Assembly: GCA_028817905.1 (NCBI GenBank)
Contig: JAPPOR010000180.1
Span: forward strand, 1 to 44,718
Length of the DNA stretch: 44,718 bases
Source: Myxococcales bacterium
GTDB lineage: Bacteria; Myxococcota_A; Polyangia; Polyangiales; JAFGIB01
Direction: 5' to 3'
Part shown: positions 1 through 10,867 of the stretch, in pieces
Layout: the number at the start of each line of letters is the position of its first letter
Numbering within the stretch: position 1 is the stretch's first letter
Program-made: the position numbers and the translations under genes
Notes under the pieces: generated by a model
What the model saw: the letters and a program-made list of their open reading frames with translations, nothing else
Told to the model about the DNA's origin: nothing
Databases searched by the model: none

Positions 1-66
1 AGCGAAAGCGCTGCGGAGTCGAGCAGTTGTGCGAGGGCGCGTGATTTGGTGATGCATGCGGGCTAG
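1..66 (-). repeat. GCTAGC-bounded intergenic palindromic element, copy R0 (truncated by window edge)
   Basis: The reverse complement begins GCTAGCCCGCAT and continues TCACCAAATCACGCGC, ending GCAGCGCTTTCGCT. Over about 67 bases it differs from copy R7 (from 34828) at only about three positions. It is one arm of the larger element; the rest lies outside the window. It directly follows the TAG stop of the AI-2E-family gene, arranged as GTAGCTAGCCCG, so the stop codon overlaps the element boundary. Confidence 0.85.
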
Positions 67-1563
67 CTACGGGTCCGATGGCTCGGGGGCCCACGGCTGA
101 CTGGCCTGGGTTTGTTCAGGGGCCGGGGGAGGCGGGGGCAACGAGCCGGGGCGCGGAATACCCAGGTTGCGCTCGCGCAGGTAGAGGAACAGCGTCTGGG
201 TGATGCTCAGGACCGGGACGGCGAACAGGGCTCCTGCGATGCCGGCGACGTGCTCGCCGGCGAGCAGGGCAAATACGACGAGGACCGGGTGCACACGAGC
301 GGCGTCCCCCATGATCTTGGGGTTGAGCAGGTTGGCCTCCAGCTGGTGAATCCCAACGATCCAGGCCAGCACCAGAAGAGCGAGACCCAAGCCCTCCGGC
401 AGCGCGACCAGGACTGCCGGAATCGTGCTCAGGATGGAGCCGAAGATCGGAATGATCGACATGACCCCTGCGAGCAGTGTCAGGAACACCCAGTATTTCA
501 GCCCTAGAAGATAGAAGCCGATGCCCGACAGCACCCCGTTGACAAGGCTTATGGTCAGCTGTCCACGCACCACACCGGAAAGACCGCGATCGAGGCGCCG
601 GACCAGATCGTCGAACTGATGTTTCTTGCTAGCCGGATAGAAGGAACGGACGAACTCATGGATCCGGTCGCCCGTAACGAGTAGATACGCCGACAACATC
701 AGCATCATCACGAAGCCGAAGATGCCGCGCGTCAGGGCACCGATGACCTTCTGGGCGGTCTGCATCAGCGCTATCGCGCCCTTTTCCGTGTTCTGGATGG
801 TGTGTGACACAGCGGCGGTGACCGTCGTGGCGATGTCACGATCAGTGCGCTCTGACTCGAATCCTGGCGGTGCCAAGCGGTAGCCCCCGTCGCCATGGGG
901 GCGGATTTCCAAGCCCGCCCGCGGCAGGCGAACCTCGAACGACCCGTCGCCTTGGGGAGTCACTACGATCGCAGGTCCTACCCGAGAGTCGGTCTGCTCC
1001 CCAGTTCCACGGGCGCCGGAGAGCTCGTCAGCTGAGCGGGCACTTAGCTGCGGATGGGCGGGGGTGGTCGCCGACGTCGCCTGATCACTGGCGCCCGCTC
1101 GGTAGGGAGCGGCAGCAGACCGCAGGCGGCGCTCCAATTCGGGCAACCACTTGGTCCGCGCCTTGTCGACTACCAGCGGCGCGTCCTGGGCCAGACGCGC
1201 GAACTCGTCCGACAGACGTGGGATGGTTGCGGCGACCAGGGCGCTCAGGCCACTGAGCAAGACGAGATACAGCAAAGCGACCACGGTCCAGCGGGGCAAC
1301 GAGCGACCGCGAACCGACACTCGCTGACCCGCCTCGACCAGGGGCGAAAGGACGTAGGCGACGATTAGGGCCAGCAGGAAGGGCAGTAGGACTTCTCTGA
1401 ACGTCCACACCACCGCAACGAGCAACAGGCCGGTTGCGATGAGAAACCACCGCCTGCGCACGCGAGAACCCGGGCCCGACGGCGGGATCTCGCTGCCATC
1501 GCTCGTGCGCTCGTCAGGAACTCCAAGCTGTTCGTCCGCCACGCGATCCCGGATCGCCGGCAA
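67..1563 (-). CDS. AI-2E family (UPF0118) transporter / permease
   Basis: This is a polytopic inner-membrane protein of the AI-2E exporter family, whose members move varied small molecules or ions; the substrate cannot be read here. Hydrophobic segments lie near residues 39-75 and 93-112, and a cluster runs from about 275 to 465, the usual pattern of two N-terminal helices, a soluble part and a C-terminal helical bundle. The soluble part (about 145-245) is unusually long and hydrophilic, and the C-terminus ends in a Pro-rich tail. The listed start is TTG; a GTG at 1542 is equally possible because no clear RBS decides. It is the last gene of the minus-strand run after rpsA, with its stop inside the edge of repeat R0. 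Confidence 0.85.
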   Translation of the reverse strand: MPAIRDRVADEQLGVPDERTSDGSEIPPSGPGSRVRRRWFLIATGLLLVAVVWTFREVLLPFLLALIVAYVLSPLVEAGQRVSVRGRSLPRWTVVALLYLVLLSGLSALVAATIPRLSDEFARLAQDAPLVVDKARTKWLPELERRLRSAAAPYRAGASDQATSATTPAHPQLSARSADELSGARGTGEQTDSRVGPAIVVTPQGDGSFEVRLPRAGLEIRPHGDGGYRLAPPGFESERTDRDIATTVTAAVSHTIQNTEKGAIALMQTAQKVIGALTRGIFGFVMMLMLSAYLLVTGDRIHEFVRSFYPASKKHQFDDLVRRLDRGLSGVVRGQLTISLVNGVLSGIGFYLLGLKYWVFLTLLAGVMSIIPIFGSILSTIPAVLVALPEGLGLALLVLAWIVGIHQLEANLLNPKIMGDAARVHPVLVVFALLAGEHVAGIAGALFAVPVLSITQTLFLYLRERNLGIPRPGSLPPPPPAPEQTQASQPWAPEPSDP

Positions 1564-1734
1564 CTGCCACCGGCCGCAATTCAGGGGCCGTCTGTAACGC
1601 GCCCACCAGCCAGTGTACCGCCTGCCGGCCGCTTGAGCACGCGAGCGTGGTGAGGGAGCGTCAAAACCATGGGTCGAGACACTTCACCGACGTTCGCGTG
1701 GGCCACAAGTCGGTCGGTTGACCGCGATTTCAGG

Positions 1735-1770
1735 ATTGCGGTAGCGGCGTGCCTGGGTGAAGGAGCCGGG

Positions 1771-1776
<6 letters not shown>
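1735..1776 (-). repeat. possible degenerate half-copy of the GCTAGC element downstream of rpsA
   Basis: Downstream of rpsA on its strand, the sequence runs GCTAGCCCGGCTCCTTCACC then CAGGCACGC. This matches the R7 end (GCTAGCCCGCATCCCTCACC, then AAATCACGC) at most positions. No convincing second arm is seen. The rpsA TAG stop is in the GCTAGC end. The remaining roughly 200 bases to the permease gene show nothing else. This is either a decayed copy or chance similarity helped by the GCTAGC core. Confidence 0.4.
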
Positions 1777-3540
<1,764 letters not shown>

Positions 3541-3930
3541 GATTGTGATGGGACCTTTCAAGATGTCCACTCTGCGTGGGCACCTGGACGGCGGCGATGG
3601 CCACCGCTGCAAAGCACTGGAGGTTAGGGGGCCTACCTTTACACGCCCGCGCGGGAGGCCTCGGTGATTGGAATGGCCGCGGGCTTTATGGGCGGGCAAG
3701 CCTAGTGCCCGGAATTGCGGCTGTCAAGGCGACACCCTGCGTACATGGCGCGTGTTGCTCCGTCCTTGTCGCACCTTGCCCCTTCCGAAGGGTGCACGCC
3801 GCAGGGCGGCGGCGAAGGCGCCTTCTTTTGTTCACGGAGACCACGGGCCCCCTCGCTTGCGGGCTCAGGGCGCCCGGCTCCGGTGTCTCTCTCGGACGGG
3901 GCAGCATGGGAACACGCGCGGGTGCGCCCG
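3541..3930. other. cmk-rpsA intergenic region (rpsA leader)
   Basis: These 390 bases lie between cmk and rpsA. They hold the rpsA promoter (3699-3727) and the untranslated leader of about 150 nt down to 3540. The open frames crossing it on both strands look like high-G+C noise. The stretch 3728-3930 shows no gene that I can support. Confidence 0.6.
3699..3727 (-). promoter_or_regulatory. sigma70-type promoter of rpsA
   Basis: On the minus strand TTGACA (3722-3727) is followed after exactly 17 bases by TAGGCT (3699-3704), with GCAC directly before the -10. Transcription would start near 3692. It is the best promoter match in the window and sits upstream of a highly expressed gene. Confidence 0.8.
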
Positions 3931-4614
3931 CTAGGAAGTCCGGAGCTTGCGGACGAGCTCGACGATGGTTTCAACGACCTGGTCGATAGTCATGCCGCTG
4001 CTATCAAGCTCGATAGCGTCGAGAGCCGGCTTCAGGGGCGCCACGGGGCGATGGCTGTCTTGCTGATCGCGCTCCCTGACCTCGCGCAAGGTCGACTCCA
4101 GGTCGGCCTCAAGACCCCGACCGCGCAGGTCCGACACGCGGCGCTGGGCCCGTGTGCGCGGATCCGCTGTCAGAAAGACCTTGGCCTCCGCGTCGGGGAA
4201 CACCACCGTCCCGATGTCCCTGCCCTCCAGGACGACACCCCCTTCGCACCCCAGCCGACGTTGCAGGTCCAGAAGCGCCGCTCGCACTTCGGGATGCTTG
4301 GAAACATGACTTGCCCCCATCGAGATCTCCGGCGTGCGGATCTCATCCGCCCGGTCGACCCCGTCGATCAGCAGGCGCGGCACCCCGCGGGCGTCCGAGG
4401 CGAAAGCGAAGTCGAGCCCCTGGGTCAGGCGAGCAAGACCCGGCCCGTCCGACCATTCAACGGCGGCTTCCCGAGCCGCAAGGGCTACGCCGCGATAGAG
4501 GGCCCCTGTGTCGACCAATACGAAATCGAGGGTCTGCGCCACACGATGGGCAACCGTACTCTTCCCGGCGCCTGCAGGTCCGTCGATCGCGATGACTGGC
4601 TTGGCCCGGGCCAT
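3931..4614 (-). CDS. cmk: cytidylate kinase
   Basis: Cytidylate kinase phosphorylates CMP/dCMP with ATP in the cytoplasm. The 227-residue protein has the P-loop GPAGAGKST (residues 12-20), the LVDTGALYRGVA segment (about 33-44) typical of CMP binding, the GRDIGTVVFPDAEAKVFLTA core near residues 130-150 and an RRVSDLRGRG lid-like segment. Its length matches the bacterial Cmk family. It lies upstream of rpsA on the same strand, a widely conserved neighbourhood. The ATG at 4614 directly precedes the P-loop region, so the start is safe. About 110 bases separate it from the lipoprotein gene before it. Confidence 0.97.
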   Translation of the reverse strand: MARAKPVIAIDGPAGAGKSTVAHRVAQTLDFVLVDTGALYRGVALAAREAAVEWSDGPGLARLTQGLDFAFASDARGVPRLLIDGVDRADEIRTPEISMGASHVSKHPEVRAALLDLQRRLGCEGGVVLEGRDIGTVVFPDAEAKVFLTADPRTRAQRRVSDLRGRGLEADLESTLREVRERDQQDSHRPVAPLKPALDAIELDSSGMTIDQVVETIVELVRKLRTS

Positions 4615-4724
4615 TCACTCACCTCCGGCCGCACATGAGCATGAGGGGACGTCGACGTCGCCCTGCCCTGGCTGCGCCCGCTCGCGCCACGCCGGTTGGA
4701 AACCGCGTCCTTCCCAGCGGCAGT

Positions 4725-5756
4725 TCACCGCGGTAGCCCCATGTGGACGAGTGCCCGACATGTGCGCTCCGCCGCACCGGGAATGGTCGGTTCTGCGAAC
4801 TTCATCAGACGCTTGGTCTCGTTGCCTGACAATGCCAGGTTGGCATGCAAGGTCGCCCCTTTGTGCGTCGTTTTCACCCGCTTGTCGAGTGGCAACCCGA
4901 GCAAGCGGAAAATCAGCGCGGCGCCTCGCAGTCGGCCGCGGACCCTCTCGACCACCGAGCGCGCGTCCCGCTCGTAGCGCAACTGCGCCTCCAGACGCGT
5001 TTCCAGTGGCTCCGCCTGCACCGCCAGGCGAAAAGGTGCGCCGAGCAATGCCTTGGCCACTGCGCCCCCGGCGAGTTGCGCAAAGGCACTCGCGTGTGGC
5101 TCCGAGAGCGCCGGGGTCGTCCAGTTGAACAGATGCCCGCGGTCCGGTCGATAGGACGGGGGCTGCTGCTGCCAATAGCCAGGCTTCGCCGCGTTGCCCG
5201 GATCATCGTACCCTTGCAGTAGGCGGCGGACGCGTCCACTGGTTCCAATGGCTAGCAGTCGGCCACCCAGCTTGACGGCTGTCAGTCCTGCGGCTTCTGC
5301 TCTCCGATGGCGACCCTCGGTCACTTCCTCTGGCCGTCCCGCCGGGGTTTGCCCAAAGACGCCTAGCACTGTCGTCAGCAGCTCTGTGGGCGAAGTCTGC
5401 CGCTCGGAAGCCCGCTGTTCGATGAAGCCCACGAAGTCCTGTTCCGGCCCCCAGCTTGCGAAGCCGATGCGGTCGGCGTCTGCAAGCATGGCCCGGGCGT
5501 TGCCGCGCTGGAGGCATGGAAAGAGGTCCAACCACCCACGCGCACGGGCCAGGGTCGGCGCAGTGCGTAAGTTGGCCAGATCCACCTGCAATGCTTCCGA
5601 GGCATCCGCGGGCACCGCTTCGCTTACGGTCCTTGGTTTGGGGGGCAGGGGGGCAGGTGGCGAGGTGCTGGGTGTGGGCGTCGAGACCCCCGTGCCGCCG
5701 CACCCGACGGCGAGGACCACGCACCACGTTCGCACCATTCGCGCCATTCGTGCCAT
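4725..5756 (-). CDS. probable lipoprotein of unknown function
   Basis: I do not recognise a family. The frame runs on to 5867, but the likely start is one of three successive ATGs at 5756, 5747 or 5738. They are created by a 9-base tandem repeat, giving MARMARMVRTWCVVLAVGC. This looks like a lipoprotein signal with cysteine in AVGC, followed by a Thr/Ser/Pro linker. The mature part of about 320 residues is soluble and of mixed composition, with no catalytic motif I can name. A longer start at 5801 is possible. It lies between the hisC-type gene and cmk on the same strand. The missing clear RBS leaves the exact start open. Confidence 0.7.
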   Translation of the reverse strand: MARMARMVRTWCVVLAVGCGGTGVSTPTPSTSPPAPLPPKPRTVSEAVPADASEALQVDLANLRTAPTLARARGWLDLFPCLQRGNARAMLADADRIGFASWGPEQDFVGFIEQRASERQTSPTELLTTVLGVFGQTPAGRPEEVTEGRHRRAEAAGLTAVKLGGRLLAIGTSGRVRRLLQGYDDPGNAAKPGYWQQQPPSYRPDRGHLFNWTTPALSEPHASAFAQLAGGAVAKALLGAPFRLAVQAEPLETRLEAQLRYERDARSVVERVRGRLRGAALIFRLLGLPLDKRVKTTHKGATLHANLALSGNETKRLMKFAEPTIPGAAERTCRALVHMGLPR

Positions 5757-5760
5757 TCGC
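5734..5760 (-). repeat. three tandem 9-bp units carrying successive ATG codons
   Basis: RCCATTCGY occurs three times in a row on the plus strand. Read on the minus strand it gives CGAATGGYR units, so three in-frame ATGs encode M-A-R-M-A-R-M-V-R ahead of a signal peptide. Copy-number change in units of 9 would keep the frame and only alter the n-region. Confidence 0.75.
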
Positions 5761-5925
5761 GAAGCGGTGCGAGGGCATCTCCGAGTCCACACACAGGTCA
5801 TGCTTCTGTCCATCGGCAAGGGAGGGTACCGCCCTCGGAGCGAACGAGCTGGTACTCCCCATCTCATAACCGCGACTGGCTACCCTAACCCGAGCGGCGC
5901 AGCAAGTGCGCCTCGCACGCCTGCA

Positions 5926-7035
5926 CTACACAAGCTTGGATAGGGCCGCCAGCAGTCGATCGTTTTCGGCCACGCTGCCGATGCTGATACGCAGGCAGTC
6001 TGCGATCGGTGGACCGAGCTGCCGTACGATCAGGCCTGCATCGAGCAGCCCATCGTACACGGGGCCGGCGGACGCTCCGAATGGTACCGTGACGAAATTG
6101 GTCTGGCTGGGGGCGGGTGCAACCCCCAAGTCCCGAAGCGCCGCGATCATCCGCGCGCGCTCCTGCCGGTTCGCACGCACGCACTCAGCCAGGTGGGCGG
6201 TGTCGTCCAGGGAGGCCAGGGCAGCCGCTTGACCGACGGCGTTTGCATTGAACGGCAGGCGGGCCCGGTTCACGTAGCCGACGAGCGGTGCCGGTGCAAC
6301 CGCATAGCCAACCCGCAACGCCGCCAGGGCGTGAGCCTTGGAAAACGTCCGCACCACCACCAGCCGTTCGCGTAGATCCCGCAGAGTAAGCGAACTTACG
6401 TAGTCAGAGGCTTCCGCGAAATCGATATAGGCTTCGTCCACGACGACCGTAACCGCTTTGGGTACGTCCCGCAGGAACGCTCTCAGGGTCGTCGCTGGAA
6501 CGTGCGTGCTGGTCGGGTTGTTCGGGTTGTCGATGAAGATCAGCCGCGTTTCGGGGCGCACCGCCGCGAGGACCGCGTCCAGGTCCCAGAATAGCCTGCC
6601 TCGCAGGGGCACCTCGGTGAACGGGACGTGCGCGGCTCGAAGACTGAGCGCGTAGGACGCGAAGCTGGGCACGCCACAGATGGCGTGGTCGGTGGGTCCC
6701 ACGATGGTGCGGGTCAGTAGATCGATCAGCTCGTTGGAGCCATGACCAAACATAAGCTCTGTGGGCTCGACGCCCAGCATTCGAGCAAGCCGCGCGCGCA
6801 GGTTGTACGCCTGGTCGTCCGGATATCGATGTACGTTACTCGCCACGGCACGGACGGCCGCGATCGCTGCCGGTGACGGTCCCAGGGGGTTCTCATTGGC
6901 CGACAGTTTGACCGCGTTGGCGATCCCGCGCTCCCGCGCCAATAGCTCGGGTGGCTTGCCGGGCTCGTAGGGAACGATGTCATCGAGGTGAGCCTGGGCC
7001 CAGCGAGGCTCTAGCTGCGTTTCCGGTTTCGCCAC
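5926..7035 (-). CDS. hisC: histidinol-phosphate / aromatic aminotransferase (HisC-type, PLP)
   Basis: This is a class I/II PLP-dependent aminotransferase of the HisC family, 369 residues. It shows SANENPLGPSP (residues 45-55), IDNPNNPT (168-175), VVDEAYIDF (198-206) and the PLP lysine in TFSKAHALAALRVGY (K233). The ATG start is four bases after the pheA stop, so the two are translationally coupled. HisC enzymes transaminate imidazole-acetol phosphate, and many paralogs act on aromatic oxo acids. Because the partner is pheA and no other his gene is present, a role in the last step of phenylalanine (or tyrosine) synthesis is a fair inference. Substrate choice cannot be read from the sequence. 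Confidence 0.93.
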   Translation of the reverse strand: MAKPETQLEPRWAQAHLDDIVPYEPGKPPELLARERGIANAVKLSANENPLGPSPAAIAAVRAVASNVHRYPDDQAYNLRARLARMLGVEPTELMFGHGSNELIDLLTRTIVGPTDHAICGVPSFASYALSLRAAHVPFTEVPLRGRLFWDLDAVLAAVRPETRLIFIDNPNNPTSTHVPATTLRAFLRDVPKAVTVVVDEAYIDFAEASDYVSSLTLRDLRERLVVVRTFSKAHALAALRVGYAVAPAPLVGYVNRARLPFNANAVGQAAALASLDDTAHLAECVRANRQERARMIAALRDLGVAPAPSQTNFVTVPFGASAGPVYDGLLDAGLIVRQLGPPIADCLRISIGSVAENDRLLAALSKLV

Positions 7036-7039
7036 AACG

Positions 7040-8116
7040 CTACTGGTCCGCTCGAGGGTAGCTTCCGAGTACCTTCACATAGCGACTGGACACGCGCAGC
7101 GCCTCGATGGCGGCCAGCAAGGGTCGGTCCGTAATGTGTCCATCGACTTCAAACAGAATGAGGTAGCGGAACTCCCACCCGCGTGCAGGACGCGTCTCCA
7201 AACGATAGAGGTTGATCTTTCGCTCTGCGAACGGCTGCAAGCAGTCGAGCAAGACGCCAGGAGCGTCATGCAACGCGAGCACGATCGCCGTCCGATCCGC
7301 GCCGGTTCTAGGTGGGTAGTCGTCGCCCACGATCACGTAACGGGTGTGAAGGTCCGAAACGTCCTCGATGTTGCGCTCTACGAACGGCAGGTTCGCCAAC
7401 TCCGCCACCACTGCGGTGGCGAGCGCCGCCGCTTCGGGAACGCCCTTGACCTTCTCCGCTGCTGAAAGACCATTGCGTGCGTCGATTACGTCCACCTCGG
7501 GGAAGCGTTCAGAAAGGTAGTGCTCACATGCCGTGACCGCCGCTCCAGACGCGTAGATGCGGCGCAGTCCCTCCACACTTCCCTCGCCCATCAGGTGAAA
7601 GGTCCTGCGCACCGGCACTTCCGCACAGATCTTGACATCGCTGCGCGCGAGTAGATTGAGAGTCGACGTGACCGCTCCGTCGGAAGAGGTTTCGAAGGGC
7701 AGCACTCCGTAGGAACAGTGTCCGCGCTCCACCTCGGACAGAACTGCATCACCGCTTGGAAAGACGTGTAACGACGCGGCGGCACCGAAGTGTTTTCGAG
7801 CGGCGAGATGCCCGAAGCCACCGAGCGGCCCGGCATAGGCCACCTCAGCCGGACTGATGATTTGCTGGCAGACCGATAGCACCTCGGTCATTACAGGCCG
7901 GATACCTTCGGTCGGAAAGCTGCGCGCCTGTTCGCTGACCCGGGCAATCGCGTCCGCATCGCGGGGCGGCACGAAGTAGCCTTCGGGTTCGGCTTCCCGC
8001 AGCGCGCTCAAGTCACGCATGGCCTCCACGCGTTGGTCCAGCGCTTCGGCGAGCGCACGGTCGGCGGCTTCAATCGCTGCGCGGATTCGCTCAAACTTGG
8101 CCTGCGGGTCACTCAT
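7040..8116 (-). CDS. pheA: chorismate mutase-like / prephenate dehydratase (P-protein)
   Basis: Prephenate dehydratase makes phenylpyruvate. The start chosen is the ATG at 8116 (MSDPQAKFERI), preceded by AAGGA at good spacing; a frame start at 8146 lacks this. Residues 1-85 resemble an AroQ chorismate mutase helix pair, but several usual charged residues are altered. From about 95 to 275 is the dehydratase (YAGPLGGFGHLAA, YGVLPFETSSDGAV, and HTRYVIVG in place of the usual TRF). From about 285 to 350 is an ACT regulatory domain with LYRLETRPARG (usual motif ESRP), suggesting phenylalanine feedback. It sits between mutS (60 bases upstream) and the hisC-type gene (4 bases downstream). Confidence 0.92.
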   Translation of the reverse strand: MSDPQAKFERIRAAIEAADRALAEALDQRVEAMRDLSALREAEPEGYFVPPRDADAIARVSEQARSFPTEGIRPVMTEVLSVCQQIISPAEVAYAGPLGGFGHLAARKHFGAAASLHVFPSGDAVLSEVERGHCSYGVLPFETSSDGAVTSTLNLLARSDVKICAEVPVRRTFHLMGEGSVEGLRRIYASGAAVTACEHYLSERFPEVDVIDARNGLSAAEKVKGVPEAAALATAVVAELANLPFVERNIEDVSDLHTRYVIVGDDYPPRTGADRTAIVLALHDAPGVLLDCLQPFAERKINLYRLETRPARGWEFRYLILFEVDGHITDRPLLAAIEALRVSSRYVKVLGSYPRADQ

Positions 8117-8176
8117 GGACGTCCTTGTTGGCCTTTCCTGGCGCATCGACGGGCCGGAGCGCTCCGTCCGACCGCG

Positions 8177-10849
8177 TCACGAGGGAATCATATCCTTGAG
8201 GCGCGCCAGTGCAACCATCGCTTCGATCGGTGTCATTCGATCCAGGTCGAGGGCGCGCAAGGTCAGCTCGACCTCGGAAGGCGCTGGTACAGCGACCTGC
8301 TCGAACATGTCTAGCTGCCCGTGGCCGTCCTGGGGTACTTGGGATCCCGACCGGGGTGCTCCAGGCTGGGGTGACTCACACGCGCCGTGAGGCAAGTCAC
8401 CGCGTTCCAACTGTTCGAGCCGAGCGCGCGCCCTGGCGACCACCAGTTCAGGCAGGCCCGCCAGCTTGGCCACAGCCACGCCGTAGGATCGATTCGCCCC
8501 GCCCGGAACCAGGCGATGCAGGAACACCACATCTTCGCGGTACTCCTTGGCTGCGACATTGTAATTGGCCGCACCCGGGTGTTCCCTCGCAAGGGCACAT
8601 AGCTCGTGATAGTGGGTCGCAAACATACCCCGGCAGCCGATTGCGTCGTGGAGGTGTTCCGCGACCGCCCATGCGATCGCCAGACCGTCGTAGGTGCTCG
8701 TACCGCGCCCGATCTCGTCCAAAATCACGAGTGAACGCCGGGTTGCTCCGTGCAGAATGCTGGCGGTTTCGCGCATCTCCACCATGAAGGTGCTTTCGCC
8801 CTGTGCCACGTTGTCGCTGGCCCCAACGCGCGTGTAGATGCGGTCGACCACCCCGAGGTTGGCTGACGCGGCGGGGACAAACCCGCCGGCCTGGGCGATG
8901 ATCACCGAAAGCGCCACCTGCCGCATGCATGTGGACTTGCCGGACATGTTCGGCCCGGTAATGATCATCAGTCGTTCGCCCTCGGTGTCCAGGGCGATGT
9001 CGTTGGGAACGAACGTGCCCGCGGGCAGGTTGCGCTCTACGATCGGGTGCCTCGCGTCTCGCAGTTCGATGCGCTCCGAATCGTTCACGGTTGGGCGCAC
9101 GTAGTCGTATCGGTGGGCAAGTTCGGCGAACGCCGCGTGCACGTCCACGTCGGCCAACCGTTGGGCCAGTCGTCGCAGACGTGGGGAAAGCTGTCCGATG
9201 TCTGCGCGCAGGACTTCAAAGCGCTCCTGCTCGAGGGTTCGCAGCCGCTCGTCCGCATTGACGATCTTCTGCTGCAGCTCGTCAAGTGTGGCAGTCGTGA
9301 AGCGCTCGCCGCTGGCCACGGTCTGTTTGCGCCGGTAGTCGTCGGGGACAGCTGCTAGCTTCGCCTTACTGATCTCTATGTAGTATCCAAACACCTTGGT
9401 GTAGCGGATCTTCAGGGTCGGGATGCCCGTACGCTCCCGCTCCTCGGCCTCGAGACGCAGGATCACGTCCTTGCTAGATGCGCTTAGCTCGCGCAATTCG
9501 GCGATGCGGACGTCGGTGCTGTCGCGAAAGATGCCGCCGTTGGCCGCCGCCACCGGTGGCTCATCCATCAGTTCGCTTTCAAGCCGGGTTACGACGTCTT
9601 CGCACGAATCTTCCGGGACAAGGGCAACGAGGGGGTCCTCTCCCGGGCGGGGCTCTTGCGTGCTCTCGCGAAGCAGGGCCACCAGCGTCTGGGTGGCCGC
9701 CAGGCCATTGCGAAGCGAGCCGAGATCGCGCGGGGTCGCGACCCCCAGGGACGCTCGGGTGGCCAGGCGCTCGAGGTCGCCGACGTGGCCCAGCTGTTGT
9801 CGCAGCCCTTCGCGCAAAGGCGCGTCTTCCACCAGCCGGGCTACCTGATCGTGCCGGCGGCGAATCGGCGACAGTGCTGTCAAGGGAGATAGCAACCGGT
9901 GTCGCAGCAGGCGGGCACCCATCGGAGACTTCGTCACGTCCAGTAGATGCAGAAGGGAACCGCGACGTTCTCCAGAGAGGGTCTTGACGAGCTCCAGGTT
10001 GCGCACGGCAACGTCGTCCAGGACCAGTTGCCGACTGGGGTCGTAAGGTGCGATGCGCGAAATCGGCAGGCGGGTACGGGGCTGCGAACGCTGTGCATAG
10101 ACAAGAGCGCAGCGGGTGGCCAACAGGCCGGGGGCTGACAGGGGCTCCTCGTCGCGCTGCGCCGCCTCTGCAAGCACCTCTGCGAAGTCACCGCTTTCTT
10201 CGGCATGCACCACGTCGCTCGCCGACAGGGGCACGAAGCTCGCTCGCGGCAATAGAGACCGCAATTCATCGGCGCGCCCATCCAAGCGGCACAGCAGGAC
10301 CTCGCGCGGATCCAGGCGCACGAGCTCGGCCGCCAGATCCAACGGCTGTGGAACGGTTGTTGCCCGCACTTCGCTTGTCGACAGCTCCAAGACCGCGAGG
10401 CCGAACGCCCCGTCGCATTCGGCGACCGCTGCGAGATAGTTGTGGCTGCGCGCGTCGAGAGCGTCTTCATCGAGCACCAAGCCCGGCGTAACCACCCGAA
10501 CCACTTCGCGCGGGACCACGCCCTTGACCTGGGATGGATCCGCCATTTGTTCGCAGATCGCCACGCGTTTGCCCAACTCGATGAGCCGGGCCACATACCC
10601 GCTGGCGGCGTGGTGTGGAACACCGGCCATGGGAATCGCTACGCCGTGCTCATCGGTGCCCCTGGACGTCAGCGAGATGTCGAGCAGCTGCGATGCGAGG
10701 ACCGCGTCCTCGAAGAACATCTCGTAGAAGTCGCCCATGCGGAAGAATAGGATGGCGTCCGGGTACGCCTCCTTGGCGCGAAAGAACTGCAGCATCGCGG
10801 GCGACTTGCGGCCCTTCTTGCTGCTCGTCTGCGTCCGCTTGGAGGCCAC
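8177..10849 (-). CDS. mutS: DNA mismatch repair ATPase MutS
   Basis: MutS recognises mismatches and recruits MutL. The 890-residue protein has the mismatch-binding GDFYEMFFEDA (F41 and E43 of the Phe-x-Glu motif), connector, lever and clamp regions, then the ATPase with Walker A TGPNMSGKST (about 632-641), the SxxS-like GESTFMVEM and Walker B LVILDEIGRGTSTYDG. Near residue 845 a Gln-rich linker holds QLDMFEQ, which resembles a beta-clamp binding motif. The start is GTG at 10849 with GGGGAG upstream; the protein begins MASKRTQ. It lies 18 bases after the stop of the upstream large lipoprotein and ahead of pheA, so it may be read from a shared transcript. Confidence 0.98.
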   Translation of the reverse strand: MASKRTQTSSKKGRKSPAMLQFFRAKEAYPDAILFFRMGDFYEMFFEDAVLASQLLDISLTSRGTDEHGVAIPMAGVPHHAASGYVARLIELGKRVAICEQMADPSQVKGVVPREVVRVVTPGLVLDEDALDARSHNYLAAVAECDGAFGLAVLELSTSEVRATTVPQPLDLAAELVRLDPREVLLCRLDGRADELRSLLPRASFVPLSASDVVHAEESGDFAEVLAEAAQRDEEPLSAPGLLATRCALVYAQRSQPRTRLPISRIAPYDPSRQLVLDDVAVRNLELVKTLSGERRGSLLHLLDVTKSPMGARLLRHRLLSPLTALSPIRRRHDQVARLVEDAPLREGLRQQLGHVGDLERLATRASLGVATPRDLGSLRNGLAATQTLVALLRESTQEPRPGEDPLVALVPEDSCEDVVTRLESELMDEPPVAAANGGIFRDSTDVRIAELRELSASSKDVILRLEAEERERTGIPTLKIRYTKVFGYYIEISKAKLAAVPDDYRRKQTVASGERFTTATLDELQQKIVNADERLRTLEQERFEVLRADIGQLSPRLRRLAQRLADVDVHAAFAELAHRYDYVRPTVNDSERIELRDARHPIVERNLPAGTFVPNDIALDTEGERLMIITGPNMSGKSTCMRQVALSVIIAQAGGFVPAASANLGVVDRIYTRVGASDNVAQGESTFMVEMRETASILHGATRRSLVILDEIGRGTSTYDGLAIAWAVAEHLHDAIGCRGMFATHYHELCALAREHPGAANYNVAAKEYREDVVFLHRLVPGGANRSYGVAVAKLAGLPELVVARARARLEQLERGDLPHGACESPQPGAPRSGSQVPQDGHGQLDMFEQVAVPAPSEVELTLRALDLDRMTPIEAMVALARLKDMIPS

Positions 10850-10867
10850 GCTTCGCTCCCCATCCGG

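Noticed and set aside
3715-4638. A 307-codon plus-strand frame
   Set aside because: It is antisense to cmk and to the rpsA promoter; no protein features.
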